Source of the DNA: Leptolyngbya subtilissima AS-A7
Lineage (GTDB): Bacteria > Cyanobacteriota > Cyanobacteriia > Phormidesmidales > Phormidesmidaceae
NCBI RefSeq assembly: GCF_039962255.1
Contig: NZ_JAMPKY010000003.1
Coordinates: 62,001 to 126,000, forward strand
DNA length: 64,000 bases
Direction of reading: 5' to 3'
The position numbers and the translations under genes are program-made. Shown here one piece after another: positions 26,049-35,121 of the stretch; the stretch's first letter is position 1, and every line of letters begins with the position of its first letter. The notes beneath the pieces were generated by a model. It did not search any database. It had not been told where the DNA came from and was given only the letters and a program-made list of their open reading frames with translations.

Positions 26049-27182
26049 CTAGCGATATGAATCCGCTGTTTTAGTTAAAAATCCCGTCTCTGTAAGCAGT
26101 TGCTGTAAGGTTTTATGGGGAAATTTAGTATCCTTTTTGGTGTTTCCCCAAATATCAAAGAAAAAATTCCGTATGAGCAAAATCACACTGCAGTACCTGA
26201 CAACAACAGCCACCCAATATGCACCGAAATCCATTGTGTTATTAGTATGAATTTGCCCTAGGTTCGCGAGCAGTAGGGTAGCTAATTCATAGCGCTCGGT
26301 GTTGTCTTTTATGCCGCACATGATCCTAATGCTGCGCTTGGCCTGCTGTGAGCACGAATCGTAGTGCCACTGCACCATATGGCCGACATTGCGAAAAATT
26401 TCACAATAGTCGTAGAGCCTATGGGTCTCAAAAAAAGCGCGTTCATGCTCTGATAACGCAAAGCTCTGATCGAGAGCCAGGCCAAAATCGGTTAGATATA
26501 GTTGTTTGCCGTCGGTAAGAATATTGCGAAAATGGGCATCGAAATGAATAACTCCTTTAGCACCCAAAAAAGCAATAATCTCGCGCAGATTGTCTAGGAC
26601 TTTTGGCAGTGTGTGTGGATGGTGCTGGAGCCAGGTTGCTAGCGTCTGCGGCAGGTATTCTAAAAACAAAACTAGCTCATATCGGGCGTTTGCTCGCTCT
26701 AACATATAGGTGCCGGTGTTTTCATGGTTGCCCCAATACGCTACAAATTCCTTGTGGCAACCTTTGTCAATTTCTGTGGGTAAACCTGAATAAGGCACGA
26801 TTCGATAGTGGTACATCAAAGGAAAAGCGGCGCTCGCCCCCTCCAATACCCATTGGGTGGTTTTTATATGGGTAATAAGCTCACGAAAGACATTTAACCC
26901 AGCAACGCCTAGCCCTGCAGAGCCAAGGCCATAGTTAAAATAGGTGGGCAGGTGATAGAGATTTTTAGTAGAGAATAGATTGTCATATTCCAATTGGGTA
27001 ATGGGAATGCGTTTGACAAAAACCTGACATTGTCCAACGGTGATCGTATCAGTCAGACCCCACCCGAGCTTTAATTCACTATTACTCAACAGGCTCCGCA
27101 GCTTTTGGCTGTCGAGTTGGGCAATTTTTGCGCTTAGCTCAAAATAGTTTGCTAAGCGATCGCCCACAGAATTGTTTGACAT
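26049..27182 (-). CDS. protein-kinase-fold protein, low GC
   Basis: A 377-residue protein with the catalytic residues of a Ser/Thr-type kinase: Lys in VFVKRIP (residue 57 from the ATG at 27182), a hinge-like LVLFLEYLPQTLATWL, the catalytic loop GVIHFDAHFRNIL (D215, N220) and the metal-binding DFG in YLTDFGLALD (D232). No glycine-rich P-loop is evident. The C-terminal third has a hydrophobic stretch (YWVAVVVRYCSVILLI) that could be a membrane helix. The gene is clearly poorer in GC than its neighbours, which suggests transfer. It lies alone between a bilin lyase and hemE; its target is unknown. Confidence 0.75.
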   Translation of the reverse strand: MSNNSVGDRLANYFELSAKIAQLDSQKLRSLLSNSELKLGWGLTDTITVGQCQVFVKRIPITQLEYDNLFSTKNLYHLPTYFNYGLGSAGLGVAGLNVFRELITHIKTTQWVLEGASAAFPLMYHYRIVPYSGLPTEIDKGCHKEFVAYWGNHENTGTYMLERANARYELVLFLEYLPQTLATWLQHHPHTLPKVLDNLREIIAFLGAKGVIHFDAHFRNILTDGKQLYLTDFGLALDQSFALSEHERAFFETHRLYDYCEIFRNVGHMVQWHYDSCSQQAKRSIRIMCGIKDNTERYELATLLLANLGQIHTNNTMDFGAYWVAVVVRYCSVILLIRNFFFDIWGNTKKDTKFPHKTLQQLLTETGFLTKTADSYR

Positions 27183-27497
27183 CTTTTCCCCTATCACTGC
27201 ACTCGAAACTACGTTGGTTCAAAGCCAAAAAAGCATTTTTCTTATACTCTTTTGTTAGAGCATCAACGGAGACGATGGCGGAAGCAAATACACGAGAGTG
27301 GAGGCTGTGCACCAGAGCAGCCGCGCTCAAGGGGTACTGCTCTACCGGGAACCCTCAAATTGTGTACAAATGTTGCGATACAAAAAGTGCTGAACCCCTT
27401 TTCCCGTAAGAATTTAGAAGCATCACAGAGTGATAAGCTAACGGTTACGCTAAAGACTGTTTTGTAACGCTGTTCTTGTAAATTGGTGACGCCTTCC
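27183..27497. other. intergenic region between divergent kinase-like gene and hemE
   Basis: 315 bases without a supported gene; it should hold the promoters of both neighbours. A partial direct repeat (GTTACGCT near 27444 and GTAACGCT near 27465) lies upstream of hemE. Frames of 63-93 codons crossing it are inconsistent with each other and look random. Confidence 0.6.
27241..27246 (-). promoter_or_regulatory. candidate -10 box of the kinase-like gene
   Basis: On the minus strand TATAAG lies about 60 bases before the ATG at 27182. TTGATG upstream is only 14 bases away, short for a -35 box, so this is tentative. Confidence 0.3.
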
Positions 27498-28559
27498 ATG
27501 ACCGCAGTGAACCAGGTACCTTTGTTGCTCCGCGCTGCTCGCCACGAAGCGCTAGAGCGCCCGCCGGTGTGGATGATGCGTCAGGCGGGTCGCTACATGC
27601 AGGTGTACCGCGACCTGCGCGATAAATATCCGTCCTTTCGCGATCGCTCTGAAAACGCCGACTTGGCCATTGAGATCTCGCTCCAACCCTGGCGCGCCTT
27701 TCGCCCCGACGGCGTGATTATGTTCTCCGACATTCTGACGCCGCTGCCGGGCATGGGCATTCCCTTTGACATTATCGAGAGCAAGGGGCCAATCATCGAG
27801 CCGCCCATTCGTACCCAGGCTCAGATCGACGCGGTGCACGAGCTGGACCCCGAAACGGCGCTGCCCTACATTCGCACCATCCTGCAAACCCTGCGCCAGG
27901 AAGTCGGCAACGACGCTGCCGTGCTGGGCTTTGTGGGCTCTCCCTGGACGCTGGCGGCCTACGCGGTGGAGGGCAAGACCTCCAAGAGCTACACCAACAT
28001 CAAGGGCATGGCCTTCAGCGAACCCGCCATGCTGCACACCCTGCTGGGCAAGCTGGCCGACAACATCGCCACCTACGTACGCTACCAAATTGACTGCGGT
28101 GCTCAAGTGGTGCAGCTGTTTGACTCCTGGGCTGGGCAGCTTAGTCCGATGGACTACCGCACCTTTGCTCTGCCCTACCAGCAGCGGGTGGTGCAGCAGG
28201 TGAAGCAGACCCATCCAGATACTCCCCTGATTCTCTATATCAGCGGTAGCGCCGGTGTGTTTGACCTGATGGGTGAGTCGGGCGTCGATATCGTCAGCGT
28301 CGACTGGACGATGGACATGGCCGAAGCTCGCCGCCGTCTGGGTCCCAATATTGGGGTGCAGGGCAATATCGACCCGGCAATTTTGTTTGGCTCCCAGGAT
28401 CTGATTCGCGATCGCATCCTCGACACCATTAAGAAAGCTGGCAATCGCGGCCACATTCTCAACCTGGGCCACGGCATTTTGCCCGGTACCCCTGAAGAGA
28501 ATGCTGCCTACTTCTTTGAAACCGCTAAAAACATCGACAAGCTGCTGGCGACTGTTTAG
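27498..28559 (+). CDS. hemE: uroporphyrinogen decarboxylase
   Basis: Removes the four acetate carboxyls of uroporphyrinogen III to give coproporphyrinogen III, on the way to heme and chlorophyll. From the ATG at 27498 it has 353 residues. The signatures [13 protein letters not shown] (near the N-terminus) and [16 protein letters not shown] (middle) are present, with the catalytic Asp in [12 protein letters not shown] 15 bases upstream is a less likely start. No other tetrapyrrole gene adjoins it. Confidence 0.97.
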   Translation: MTAVNQVPLLLRAARHEALERPPVWMMRQAGRYMQVYRDLRDKYPSFRDRSENADLAIEISLQPWRAFRPDGVIMFSDILTPLPGMGIPFDIIESKGPIIEPPIRTQAQIDAVHELDPETALPYIRTILQTLRQEVGNDAAVLGFVGSPWTLAAYAVEGKTSKSYTNIKGMAFSEPAMLHTLLGKLADNIATYVRYQIDCGAQVVQLFDSWAGQLSPMDYRTFALPYQQRVVQQVKQTHPDTPLILYISGSAGVFDLMGESGVDIVSVDWTMDMAEARRRLGPNIGVQGNIDPAILFGSQDLIRDRILDTIKKAGNRGHILNLGHGILPGTPEENAAYFFETAKNIDKLLATV

Positions 28560-28589
28560 AGCAACGCCATAGAAGCCTGTTGGAGGAGG

Positions 28590-28662
28590 GGTGCAGGGTT
28601 TAAGGTTTAAGGTACAAGGTCTGAAACAAAGCCTTGAACCCTAAACCTTGAACCTTGACCCC
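28590..28662. repeat. AAGGTTTAAGG-type dispersed inverted repeat, copy 1
   Basis: Left arm GGGTTTAAGGTTTAAGGT is followed by a right arm with CCTTGAACCCTAAACCTTGAACC, an imperfect inverted repeat that fills the hemE/nuclease gap. Bases 28590-28609 are identical to 34871-34890. Confidence 0.7.
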
Positions 28663-28670
28663 CTTTTCCT

Positions 28671-29456
28671 ATGCTCTCCCTTACCCAGGGCCATTTACGC
28701 CTGCTGGAAATCTGCCCCCGGCGCTACCAATACACCTACCTGGAGCACCACACAGCCCCTATGGATCCGGCTATGGCGGAGCGGCAGCGGTGGGGCACGG
28801 AGTTTCACCGGGTGATGCAGCAGCGAGATTTGGGCCTGCCCGTCGATGACTTGCTAAAAGAAGACGCTGCCCTAGATGCGGCGGTGCATAGCTTGCTGGC
28901 CGCTGCCCCAGAGCTGTTTTTGCCCCAGGTCGATGGCTTTCGCCAAAGCGAGCACCGTCGCACTCTGGCCTTTAATGGCTATACCCTCACTGCCATTTAC
29001 GACCTGCTGGTAATGGGGCCGACCAGCGGCCAGATTGTCGACTGGAAGACCTACCAAAACCCGCCTCAGCTGGCCCAGCTAACCCAGGATTGGCAAACCC
29101 GTCTGTACCTCTATCTGTTGGTCGAAACTAGCCATCTGACTCCAGAGCAGGTGACCATGACCTACTGGTTTGTGGCCCCTCCAACGGCGCAGGCCGCGCC
29201 TAAGCCGCCCAGCAGTATCACCATTGCCTATAGCGCCGCCCAGCACCGCCGCACCGAGACCGATCTGCAAGGGCTGACCGACACTTTGACCGCCTTGCTG
29301 GCCACCGAGGCCGATCTGCCCAAGGTTGACCTAGCCCTGGGCTACTGTGCTCAGTGCCCGTTTGCGGTGCGCTGCCAGCGGTGGTCGGAGCGCTTTGGCC
29401 AGGAGGGGGTGATGACCTTGCCTGCGATCGCAGATATTGCCGAGGTGCCCCTGTGA
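28671..29456 (+). CDS. RecB/Cas4-like PD-(D/E)XK nuclease with predicted Fe-S cluster
   Basis: A 261-residue nuclease-fold protein. The N-terminal LLEICPRRYQYTYL, the His in GTEFHRVMQQ, the Asp in IYDLLV and the VDWKTY core give the PD-(D/E)XK motif set of the RecB/Cas4 branch. Four cysteines, one at residue 15 and three in YCAQCPFAVRCQR near residue 220-235, have the arrangement of the 4Fe-4S clasp of AddB and Cas4. No cas gene is nearby. It could work with an SF1 protein such as that at 4141; that link is inference. Confidence 0.82.
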   Translation: MLSLTQGHLRLLEICPRRYQYTYLEHHTAPMDPAMAERQRWGTEFHRVMQQRDLGLPVDDLLKEDAALDAAVHSLLAAAPELFLPQVDGFRQSEHRRTLAFNGYTLTAIYDLLVMGPTSGQIVDWKTYQNPPQLAQLTQDWQTRLYLYLLVETSHLTPEQVTMTYWFVAPPTAQAAPKPPSSITIAYSAAQHRRTETDLQGLTDTLTALLATEADLPKVDLALGYCAQCPFAVRCQRWSERFGQEGVMTLPAIADIAEVPL

Positions 29457-29595
29457 TCCTCTCCCTGAGGATATAAGGTCGCGGTGAGACCACTGTTACC
29501 CTCGTTTTCACCGCAATGCAGCGGTTAATATCGGAGTTATAGGCAGGCTGATCGACTAGATCTGGTCACAACTTATCTTTCAGGGCGTTTTCTCT

Positions 29596-32439
29596 ATGAC
29601 GCAGCCCTTTTCTTTGCAGTCTATGGTGGCTTTGGCCCAGCAGGTGCAGGTCTGCGAAGCCCGTTGCCGCACCCTGTTTGACCACGCTCAGCTCGGCATC
29701 GTGTTGGCCAATGCTGAGAGCTATTGCTTTGACGCCAACCCTGCTGCCTGCAAGATGTTTGGCTACAGCCGTGAAGAATTTGTGGGGTTGCACACCTCTG
29801 ATCTGGTGGTGCAAAGCGAGGGGCAAACCGTCGAAGCCGCTCTAGAGGCCATTCACAGTGGAGCTGACTACCAGCAAGAATGGCAGTTTCGCCGCCGGGA
29901 CGGCACCGTCTTGGCGGCGGAGGTGATTGCTACTTTGATGCCCGACGGCACGCTGCTGGGGCTGATTCGCGATCTGAGCGATCGCAACCAGGCTCAAACC
30001 GACCGCCAGTACTTAACTACCCTGATTGAGACGTCTCCCGACGCTATTGTCAGCAAAGACTTGAATGGCATCGTCACCAGCTGGAATGGGGGGGCAGAGA
30101 ATCTGTTCGGCTACACCGCCGCCGAAATGGTCGGCAACTCGATTACCCAGATCATTCCAACGTATCGACATCAGGAAGAAGTTTTTATCTTAGAACGACT
30201 CCGGCGGGGCAAACGGGTAGAGCAGCTAGAGACCCAGCGGCAGGCCAAAGACGGACGTTTGATCGATGTCTCCATTACCGTGTGGCCAGTGCGCAGCGCC
30301 AGCGGGGCGATCATTGGCGCCGCAAAAATTGCTCGCGACATTACCGTGCTAAAAGCGCGTGAGCGCGAGATTATGCGCATGTCAAGGCTCTACGCGGCCC
30401 TAAGTCAGATCAACCAGGCGATTGTCTGGGCGACCGATCGCGACCAGCTTTTTCAGAAGGTGTGCCAGGTGTTGGTAGACGATGGCGGCTTCTGTATGGC
30501 CTGGATTGGGTGGCACCGCCCAGACCCAGCCGGGCTAGAGCTGATGGCGGCCTACGGCGATGACGATAGCCTAGTGCCCAGCCTGCTGGCCGTTGATCAG
30601 GGCCAGTCGCCAGCCTCCGATCGGTCGGTTGGCTTGGCCGCTATAGCTCTGCGATCGCAGCAGCCCTACATCTGCAACGATGCCCTCAATGACCCGGAAA
30701 CCAGCGCCTGGCGCGGTGCGATCGCCCACGGCAAGTTTCGAGCCTCAGCCCACTTTCCGATCTGGGCAGATGGGGCTGTAGTGGGGGTGCTCAACGTCTA
30801 CGCTGAGCAGCCCAATGTCTTTCACGACAAAGAGATCGCCCTGCTCAAAGAAGCCACTGGCGATCTCTCCTTTGCCCTCAAAACCTTTGCCCGCGACGCG
30901 GCTCGCCGTCAGGCCGAGCAGGCCCTCCGCGACGAAAAGCGGTTTGCCGACATCATGATCGAGAGCATGCCTGGCTTGCTCTACTTCTACGACGCCGAGG
31001 GGCGCTTCTTGCGCTGGAACGAAACCTTTGAACGAGTCTCGGGCTACTCTGCCGATGAAATCGCCCAGATGCACCCGCTCGACTTCTTCGCAAGCGATGA
31101 CAAAGGGCGGCTAGAACAGCGCATTGAACAGGTCTTAAGGGACGGCAAATCGTCTGTTGAAGCCAACTTTGTCGCCAAAGACGGCACCGCTACCCCCTAC
31201 TTTTTTACCGGGCAGCGTGTGCAGTTCGACAACACTTGGTGCCTAGTGGGGGTCGGCATCGATATTTCAGAGCGCCGGCGAGCAGAAACCCGTTTGGCCG
31301 AAAGCGAGCGCAAATACCGCGAGCTGGTCGAGCATGCCAACAGCATTATTTTGCGCTGGAACTCCGGTGGGTACATTACCTTTCTCAACGAGTATGGCCA
31401 GCGCTTTTTTGGCTATAGCGAGGCCGAAATTCTCGGTCGCCACGTGATGGCAACCATCGTGCCGCCCACCGAAAGCAGCGGCCGCGACCTACAGCAGCTG
31501 ATCGCCGACATTTGCGCCGACCCCAGCGCCTTTGAGCAAAACATTAACGAAAATGTGCGTCGCGATGGCCAGCGCGTCTGGGTTGCCTGGACCAACCGCG
31601 TTGAGTTTGATGCCGAGGGGCGGGTGGTCGAAATTCTCAGCATCGGCACCGACATGACCGCCCGCCAGCAGGCTGAGGCCGAGCGCGAAAAGCGGCATCG
31701 GGCTGAGGCGGCCGATCGCATCAAATCGGCCTTTTTGGCCACCATGAGCCACGAGCTGCGCACCCCGCTCAACTCGATTATTGGCTTTACGGGCATTATT
31801 TTGCAGGGGTTGGCCGGGCCGCTCAACGCCGAGCAGAGCAAGCAGCTGACCATGGTGCGCACCAGCGCCCGCCATTTGCTGGCCCTGGTCAACGACGTGC
31901 TCGATATTTCTAAAATTGAAGCTGGGCAGCTAGAGGTGGCCCGCGAGCCCTTTGACCTGCACCAGTCGATTGCCAAGGTGCTGGCGATCGTGCAGCCCCA
32001 GGCCGAGGCTAAAGCGTTAAATCTGCGCGTTGAGGTGGCTTCCAACCTGGGTGAAGCCTTGGCCGACCAGCGGCGGTTTGAGCAGGTTTTGCTCAACCTG
32101 CTGAGCAATGCGATTAAATTTACCGATCGCGGCGAAGTCGCCCTGACGGCAGAATTGGTTCATGAGCTCCCTGGGCCTAGCGCTGCTCCAGCGACGCTGC
32201 GGTTGCGGGTGTCTGACACGGGCATAGGAATTAAAGCCGAGGATCTACCCACCCTGTTTCAGCCCTTTCAGCAGATCGACTCGGGGCTGGCGCGCAACCA
32301 CGAGGGTACGGGTCTGGGTTTGGCAATCTGCCGTCGCCTGATTGACCTAATGGGGGGCGCTATTCAGGCCGAGAGCACCTGGGGTAAGGGCAGCACCTTT
32401 ACCGTGACGCTGCCGCTGCAAGCACCGGAGACACCATGA
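29596..32439 (+). CDS. multi-PAS/GAF sensor histidine kinase
   Basis: A 947-residue soluble sensor kinase. Order: PAS about 20-135 and 145-260, GAF about 275-430, PAS about 445-570 and 575-695, HisKA with H719 in ATMSHELRTPLNSIIGF, and HATPase with NLLSNAIKF, VSDTGIGI and GTGLGLAI boxes to about 940. No membrane helix is seen, so the signal is probably internal (redox, light or ligand). It is the first gene of a three-gene operon: its TGA overlaps the next ATG by four bases. Which cofactor the PAS/GAF domains hold cannot be told; no clear bilin-type Cys is seen in the GAF. Confidence 0.92.
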   Translation: MTQPFSLQSMVALAQQVQVCEARCRTLFDHAQLGIVLANAESYCFDANPAACKMFGYSREEFVGLHTSDLVVQSEGQTVEAALEAIHSGADYQQEWQFRRRDGTVLAAEVIATLMPDGTLLGLIRDLSDRNQAQTDRQYLTTLIETSPDAIVSKDLNGIVTSWNGGAENLFGYTAAEMVGNSITQIIPTYRHQEEVFILERLRRGKRVEQLETQRQAKDGRLIDVSITVWPVRSASGAIIGAAKIARDITVLKAREREIMRMSRLYAALSQINQAIVWATDRDQLFQKVCQVLVDDGGFCMAWIGWHRPDPAGLELMAAYGDDDSLVPSLLAVDQGQSPASDRSVGLAAIALRSQQPYICNDALNDPETSAWRGAIAHGKFRASAHFPIWADGAVVGVLNVYAEQPNVFHDKEIALLKEATGDLSFALKTFARDAARRQAEQALRDEKRFADIMIESMPGLLYFYDAEGRFLRWNETFERVSGYSADEIAQMHPLDFFASDDKGRLEQRIEQVLRDGKSSVEANFVAKDGTATPYFFTGQRVQFDNTWCLVGVGIDISERRRAETRLAESERKYRELVEHANSIILRWNSGGYITFLNEYGQRFFGYSEAEILGRHVMATIVPPTESSGRDLQQLIADICADPSAFEQNINENVRRDGQRVWVAWTNRVEFDAEGRVVEILSIGTDMTARQQAEAEREKRHRAEAADRIKSAFLATMSHELRTPLNSIIGFTGIILQGLAGPLNAEQSKQLTMVRTSARHLLALVNDVLDISKIEAGQLEVAREPFDLHQSIAKVLAIVQPQAEAKALNLRVEVASNLGEALADQRRFEQVLLNLLSNAIKFTDRGEVALTAELVHELPGPSAAPATLRLRVSDTGIGIKAEDLPTLFQPFQQIDSGLARNHEGTGLGLAICRRLIDLMGGAIQAESTWGKGSTFTVTLPLQAPETP

Positions 32440-32825
32440 CAAAGACCATTCTGTTAATTGAAGACAATCCTCAAAACCGCTATTTGGCGCAGTTTTTGCT
32501 GGAGCATCGGGGCCACAAAGTTCTTCAGGCAGAAACCGGCCCCGAAGGGCTGAAGCTAGCGGCGATCGCCCGCCCCGACCTGATTTTGCTCGATATTCAG
32601 CTGCCCGGTATGGATGGTCATGCCGTAGCCCGCGCCCTTAAGAGCGACCCGCAGCTCAAACTAATCCCCATTGTGGCGGTGACCTCCTATGCCATGGTGG
32701 GCGATCGCGAAAAATGCCTGGCTGCCGGAGCCGAAGGCTACATCGAAAAACCCATCGACCCCGAGTCCTTTGGCGATGAAGTGGAGCAGTTTTTGCCCGC
32801 TGCCCTAGGAGGTATCGCCCCATGA
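32436..32825 (+). CDS. single-domain response regulator (CheY-like)
   Basis: A 129-residue receiver domain and nothing else. The acidic pair is ED at residues 9-10, the phosphoacceptor D53 in LILLDIQLPGMDG, and the conserved Lys is in YIEKPID. It overlaps the kinase gene before it and the hybrid kinase gene after it by ATGA in both cases. With no output domain it probably shuttles phosphate between the two kinases. Confidence 0.93.
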   Translation: MTKTILLIEDNPQNRYLAQFLLEHRGHKVLQAETGPEGLKLAAIARPDLILLDIQLPGMDGHAVARALKSDPQLKLIPIVAVTSYAMVGDREKCLAAGAEGYIEKPIDPESFGDEVEQFLPAALGGIAP

Positions 32826-34891
32826 GCCCGGTGCTGATCGTTGACGACAACCTCGAAAATCTCTACCTGCTGCGCATGCTGCTTCAAGGCCACGGTTACA
32901 GCGTAGAGGAAGCTCACCACGGCGTCGAAGCCTTGGCCAAAGCCCGCCAGCAGCTCCCCACCCTGATCATCTCTGACCTGCTGATGCCGGTGATGGATGG
33001 CTACACCCTGCTGCGCCAGTGGAAGGCTGACGACCAGCTCAAAGCCATTCCCTTTATGGTCTACACCGCTACCTATACTGACCTTAAAGATGAGCGCCTG
33101 GCCTTTGACCTGGGGGCTGACGCCTTCTTAGTCAAGCCTGCTGAACCAGAGACGTTGATGGCCAGCATTACGGCTCTACTGGCCAACCTTGACCCCGCCC
33201 AGCCTTCGGTGCGCCAGCCGCAGATCGAAGAAAAGGCTCTGCTCAAAGACTACAGCGAGGCCCTGTTTCGCAAGCTGGAGAAAAAGGTCGAGAGCCTACA
33301 GCAGACCAACCGGCGACTAGGAACCGAAATTGCCGAACGCAAACGCACCGAGGCCGCCCTGCGCGCCAGCGAAGCTCGCTACCGCCAGCTATTTCAAGCC
33401 ATCACTGATCCAGTGTTGGTCTGCGATCGCACCACCCTGGCCTGCCTAGCCGTCAACGATGCCGCTGTAGCTGAGTATGGCTACAGCCGCGACGAGTTTT
33501 TGACTATGACCCTGCAAGATATTTATCCGCGCGAGGATGTGCCCGCTTTAATGGAGCGATTGGCTCAGGCAGGCTCATCCCTCGAACGTCGCGGCGTCTG
33601 GCGCCACCACAAGAAAACTGGGGAGATCATCAGCGTCGAGATCTCCACCTACGGCCTAACCTTCGCCGATCGCTCCGCTTACCTGGTGCAGGCCCGCAAC
33701 GTCACCGAGCAGCAGCAACTCGAAGAACAGTTTCGCCAGGCCCAAAAAATGGAGGCCATCGGTCGGCTGGCGGGAGGCATTGCCCACGACTTTAACAACC
33801 TGATTACCGTAATTAAGGGCTATAGCGAGCTTTTGCAGAGCCGTATTCCCGCCAGCGACGCCGCCGCCCAGCTGCTGGGTGAAATTTATCAGGCGGGCGA
33901 ACGCGCTGGTACGCTAACCAGCCACCTGCTGGCCTTTAGTCGTCAGCAGGTGCTAGCGCCCCAGGCGCTCAACCTCAACACCGTGGTCAGTAATACCGAA
34001 ACCATGCTGCGCCGCCTGATCGGCGAAGACATTATTTTAACTACTGACCTGAGCCCTACCCTCGGCCCAATTAAAGCTGACCCCGGTCAGATCGAGCAGG
34101 TGTTGATGAACCTGGCGGTCAACGCTCGCGACGCTATGCCCCAGGGCGGCACCCTTACCCTGGCCACCCAGACCGTGCAGCTAGACGAAGCCTACTGCCG
34201 CCAGGTATCTGATTTGAGCCCCGGAAAATACGTGCGGCTAACGGTGACCGACACCGGCTGCGGCATCGACACTGCGACCCAAGCCAAAATGTTTGAGCCC
34301 TTTTTTACCACCAAACCTGTGGGCAAAGGTACCGGACTAGGCCTAGCCACAGTGCATGGCATTGTCAAGCAGTCGGGCGGCCACATCGCGGTAGAGAGTG
34401 GGGTGGGCCAAGGGACGAGGTTTCAGATCTACCTGCCGCTGGTGGCTGAGCCGCTGCCTGAGGGGCGATCGCCGGCGCGATCGCGCACCCTGCCCCAGGG
34501 CACCGAAACTGTCTTAGTAGTCGAAGACGAAGATGCCGTGCGTGCCCTAGAAATTCACGTTTTGCAGCGCTGTGGCTACCGGGTGCTAGAGGCTGCCAAT
34601 GGCCAGGCGGCTCTACACCTGGTCGAGCATGCGCCCGGCCCCATTCATCTGCTGATGTCCGATGTGGTGATGCCCCACTTAGGGGGACGCGAACTGGCCG
34701 CTCAGGTGACCCACACCTATCCCCACTGCAAAGTGCTGTTTCTCTCGGGCTACACCGACGATGCCGTGATTCACCACGGCGTTTCAAAGGCCGACGTCGC
34801 CTTTTTGCAAAAGCCCTTTACCCCGTCGGCGCTGGCCCAAAAAGTGCGGCAGGTGTTGGATGGGGAGACTGGTGCAGGGTTTAAGGTTTAG
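32822..34891 (+). CDS. hybrid histidine kinase: REC-PAS-HisKA-HATPase-REC
   Basis: A 689-residue hybrid. The first receiver has D52 in [13 protein letters not shown] coiled coil (about 140-180) leads to a PAS domain (about 185-305), then HisKA with H322 in [15 protein letters not shown], the NtrB-like type. HATPase boxes are [20 protein letters not shown] and [10 protein letters not shown] second receiver follows with D614 in [13 protein letters not shown]. The last residues TGAGFKV and the stop are encoded by a dispersed repeat, suggesting a replaced C-terminus. Third gene of the operon. Confidence 0.92.
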   Translation: MSPVLIVDDNLENLYLLRMLLQGHGYSVEEAHHGVEALAKARQQLPTLIISDLLMPVMDGYTLLRQWKADDQLKAIPFMVYTATYTDLKDERLAFDLGADAFLVKPAEPETLMASITALLANLDPAQPSVRQPQIEEKALLKDYSEALFRKLEKKVESLQQTNRRLGTEIAERKRTEAALRASEARYRQLFQAITDPVLVCDRTTLACLAVNDAAVAEYGYSRDEFLTMTLQDIYPREDVPALMERLAQAGSSLERRGVWRHHKKTGEIISVEISTYGLTFADRSAYLVQARNVTEQQQLEEQFRQAQKMEAIGRLAGGIAHDFNNLITVIKGYSELLQSRIPASDAAAQLLGEIYQAGERAGTLTSHLLAFSRQQVLAPQALNLNTVVSNTETMLRRLIGEDIILTTDLSPTLGPIKADPGQIEQVLMNLAVNARDAMPQGGTLTLATQTVQLDEAYCRQVSDLSPGKYVRLTVTDTGCGIDTATQAKMFEPFFTTKPVGKGTGLGLATVHGIVKQSGGHIAVESGVGQGTRFQIYLPLVAEPLPEGRSPARSRTLPQGTETVLVVEDEDAVRALEIHVLQRCGYRVLEAANGQAALHLVEHAPGPIHLLMSDVVMPHLGGRELAAQVTHTYPHCKVLFLSGYTDDAVIHHGVSKADVAFLQKPFTPSALAQKVRQVLDGETGAGFKV

Positions 34892-34923
34892 AGAACGGCC
34901 TTAAACCCTTGGCCTTAAACCCT
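34871..34923. repeat. AAGGTTTAAGG-type dispersed repeat, copy 2, inside a gene end
   Basis: The first 20 bases equal 28590-28609. AGGGTTTAAGG is followed by two inverted CCTTAAACCCT units (in CCTTAAACCCTTGGCCTTAA). The left part is coding and supplies the TAG stop (34889-34891) of the hybrid kinase. Confidence 0.7.
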
Positions 34924-35121
34924 CAAAATCTCCTGTTACAGATCGACAAAACCAGGCACAAAACTTCAACAGGTGAACTTTCTAGAACCTGATCAAACAG
35001 GCGGTTAAGGTCGCGTTAATCTGGAGTTAGACACAGCTGAGTCACTTCATATCAAGCTCGTCACGCCTTCAAGCTACAGGCTTTTCTCTACATGCCATCG
35101 CACCATGGCAAGGAGTTTATT

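Noticed and set aside
27552-28472. 306-codon frame antisense to hemE
   Set aside because: It lies fully opposite a certain hemE gene and has no recognisable motif; GC-rich genes often leave the complementary frame open.
31413-32108. 231-codon frame antisense to the multi-PAS kinase
   Set aside because: Ser/Arg-rich shadow of the HisKA and HATPase coding region, with no protein-like features.
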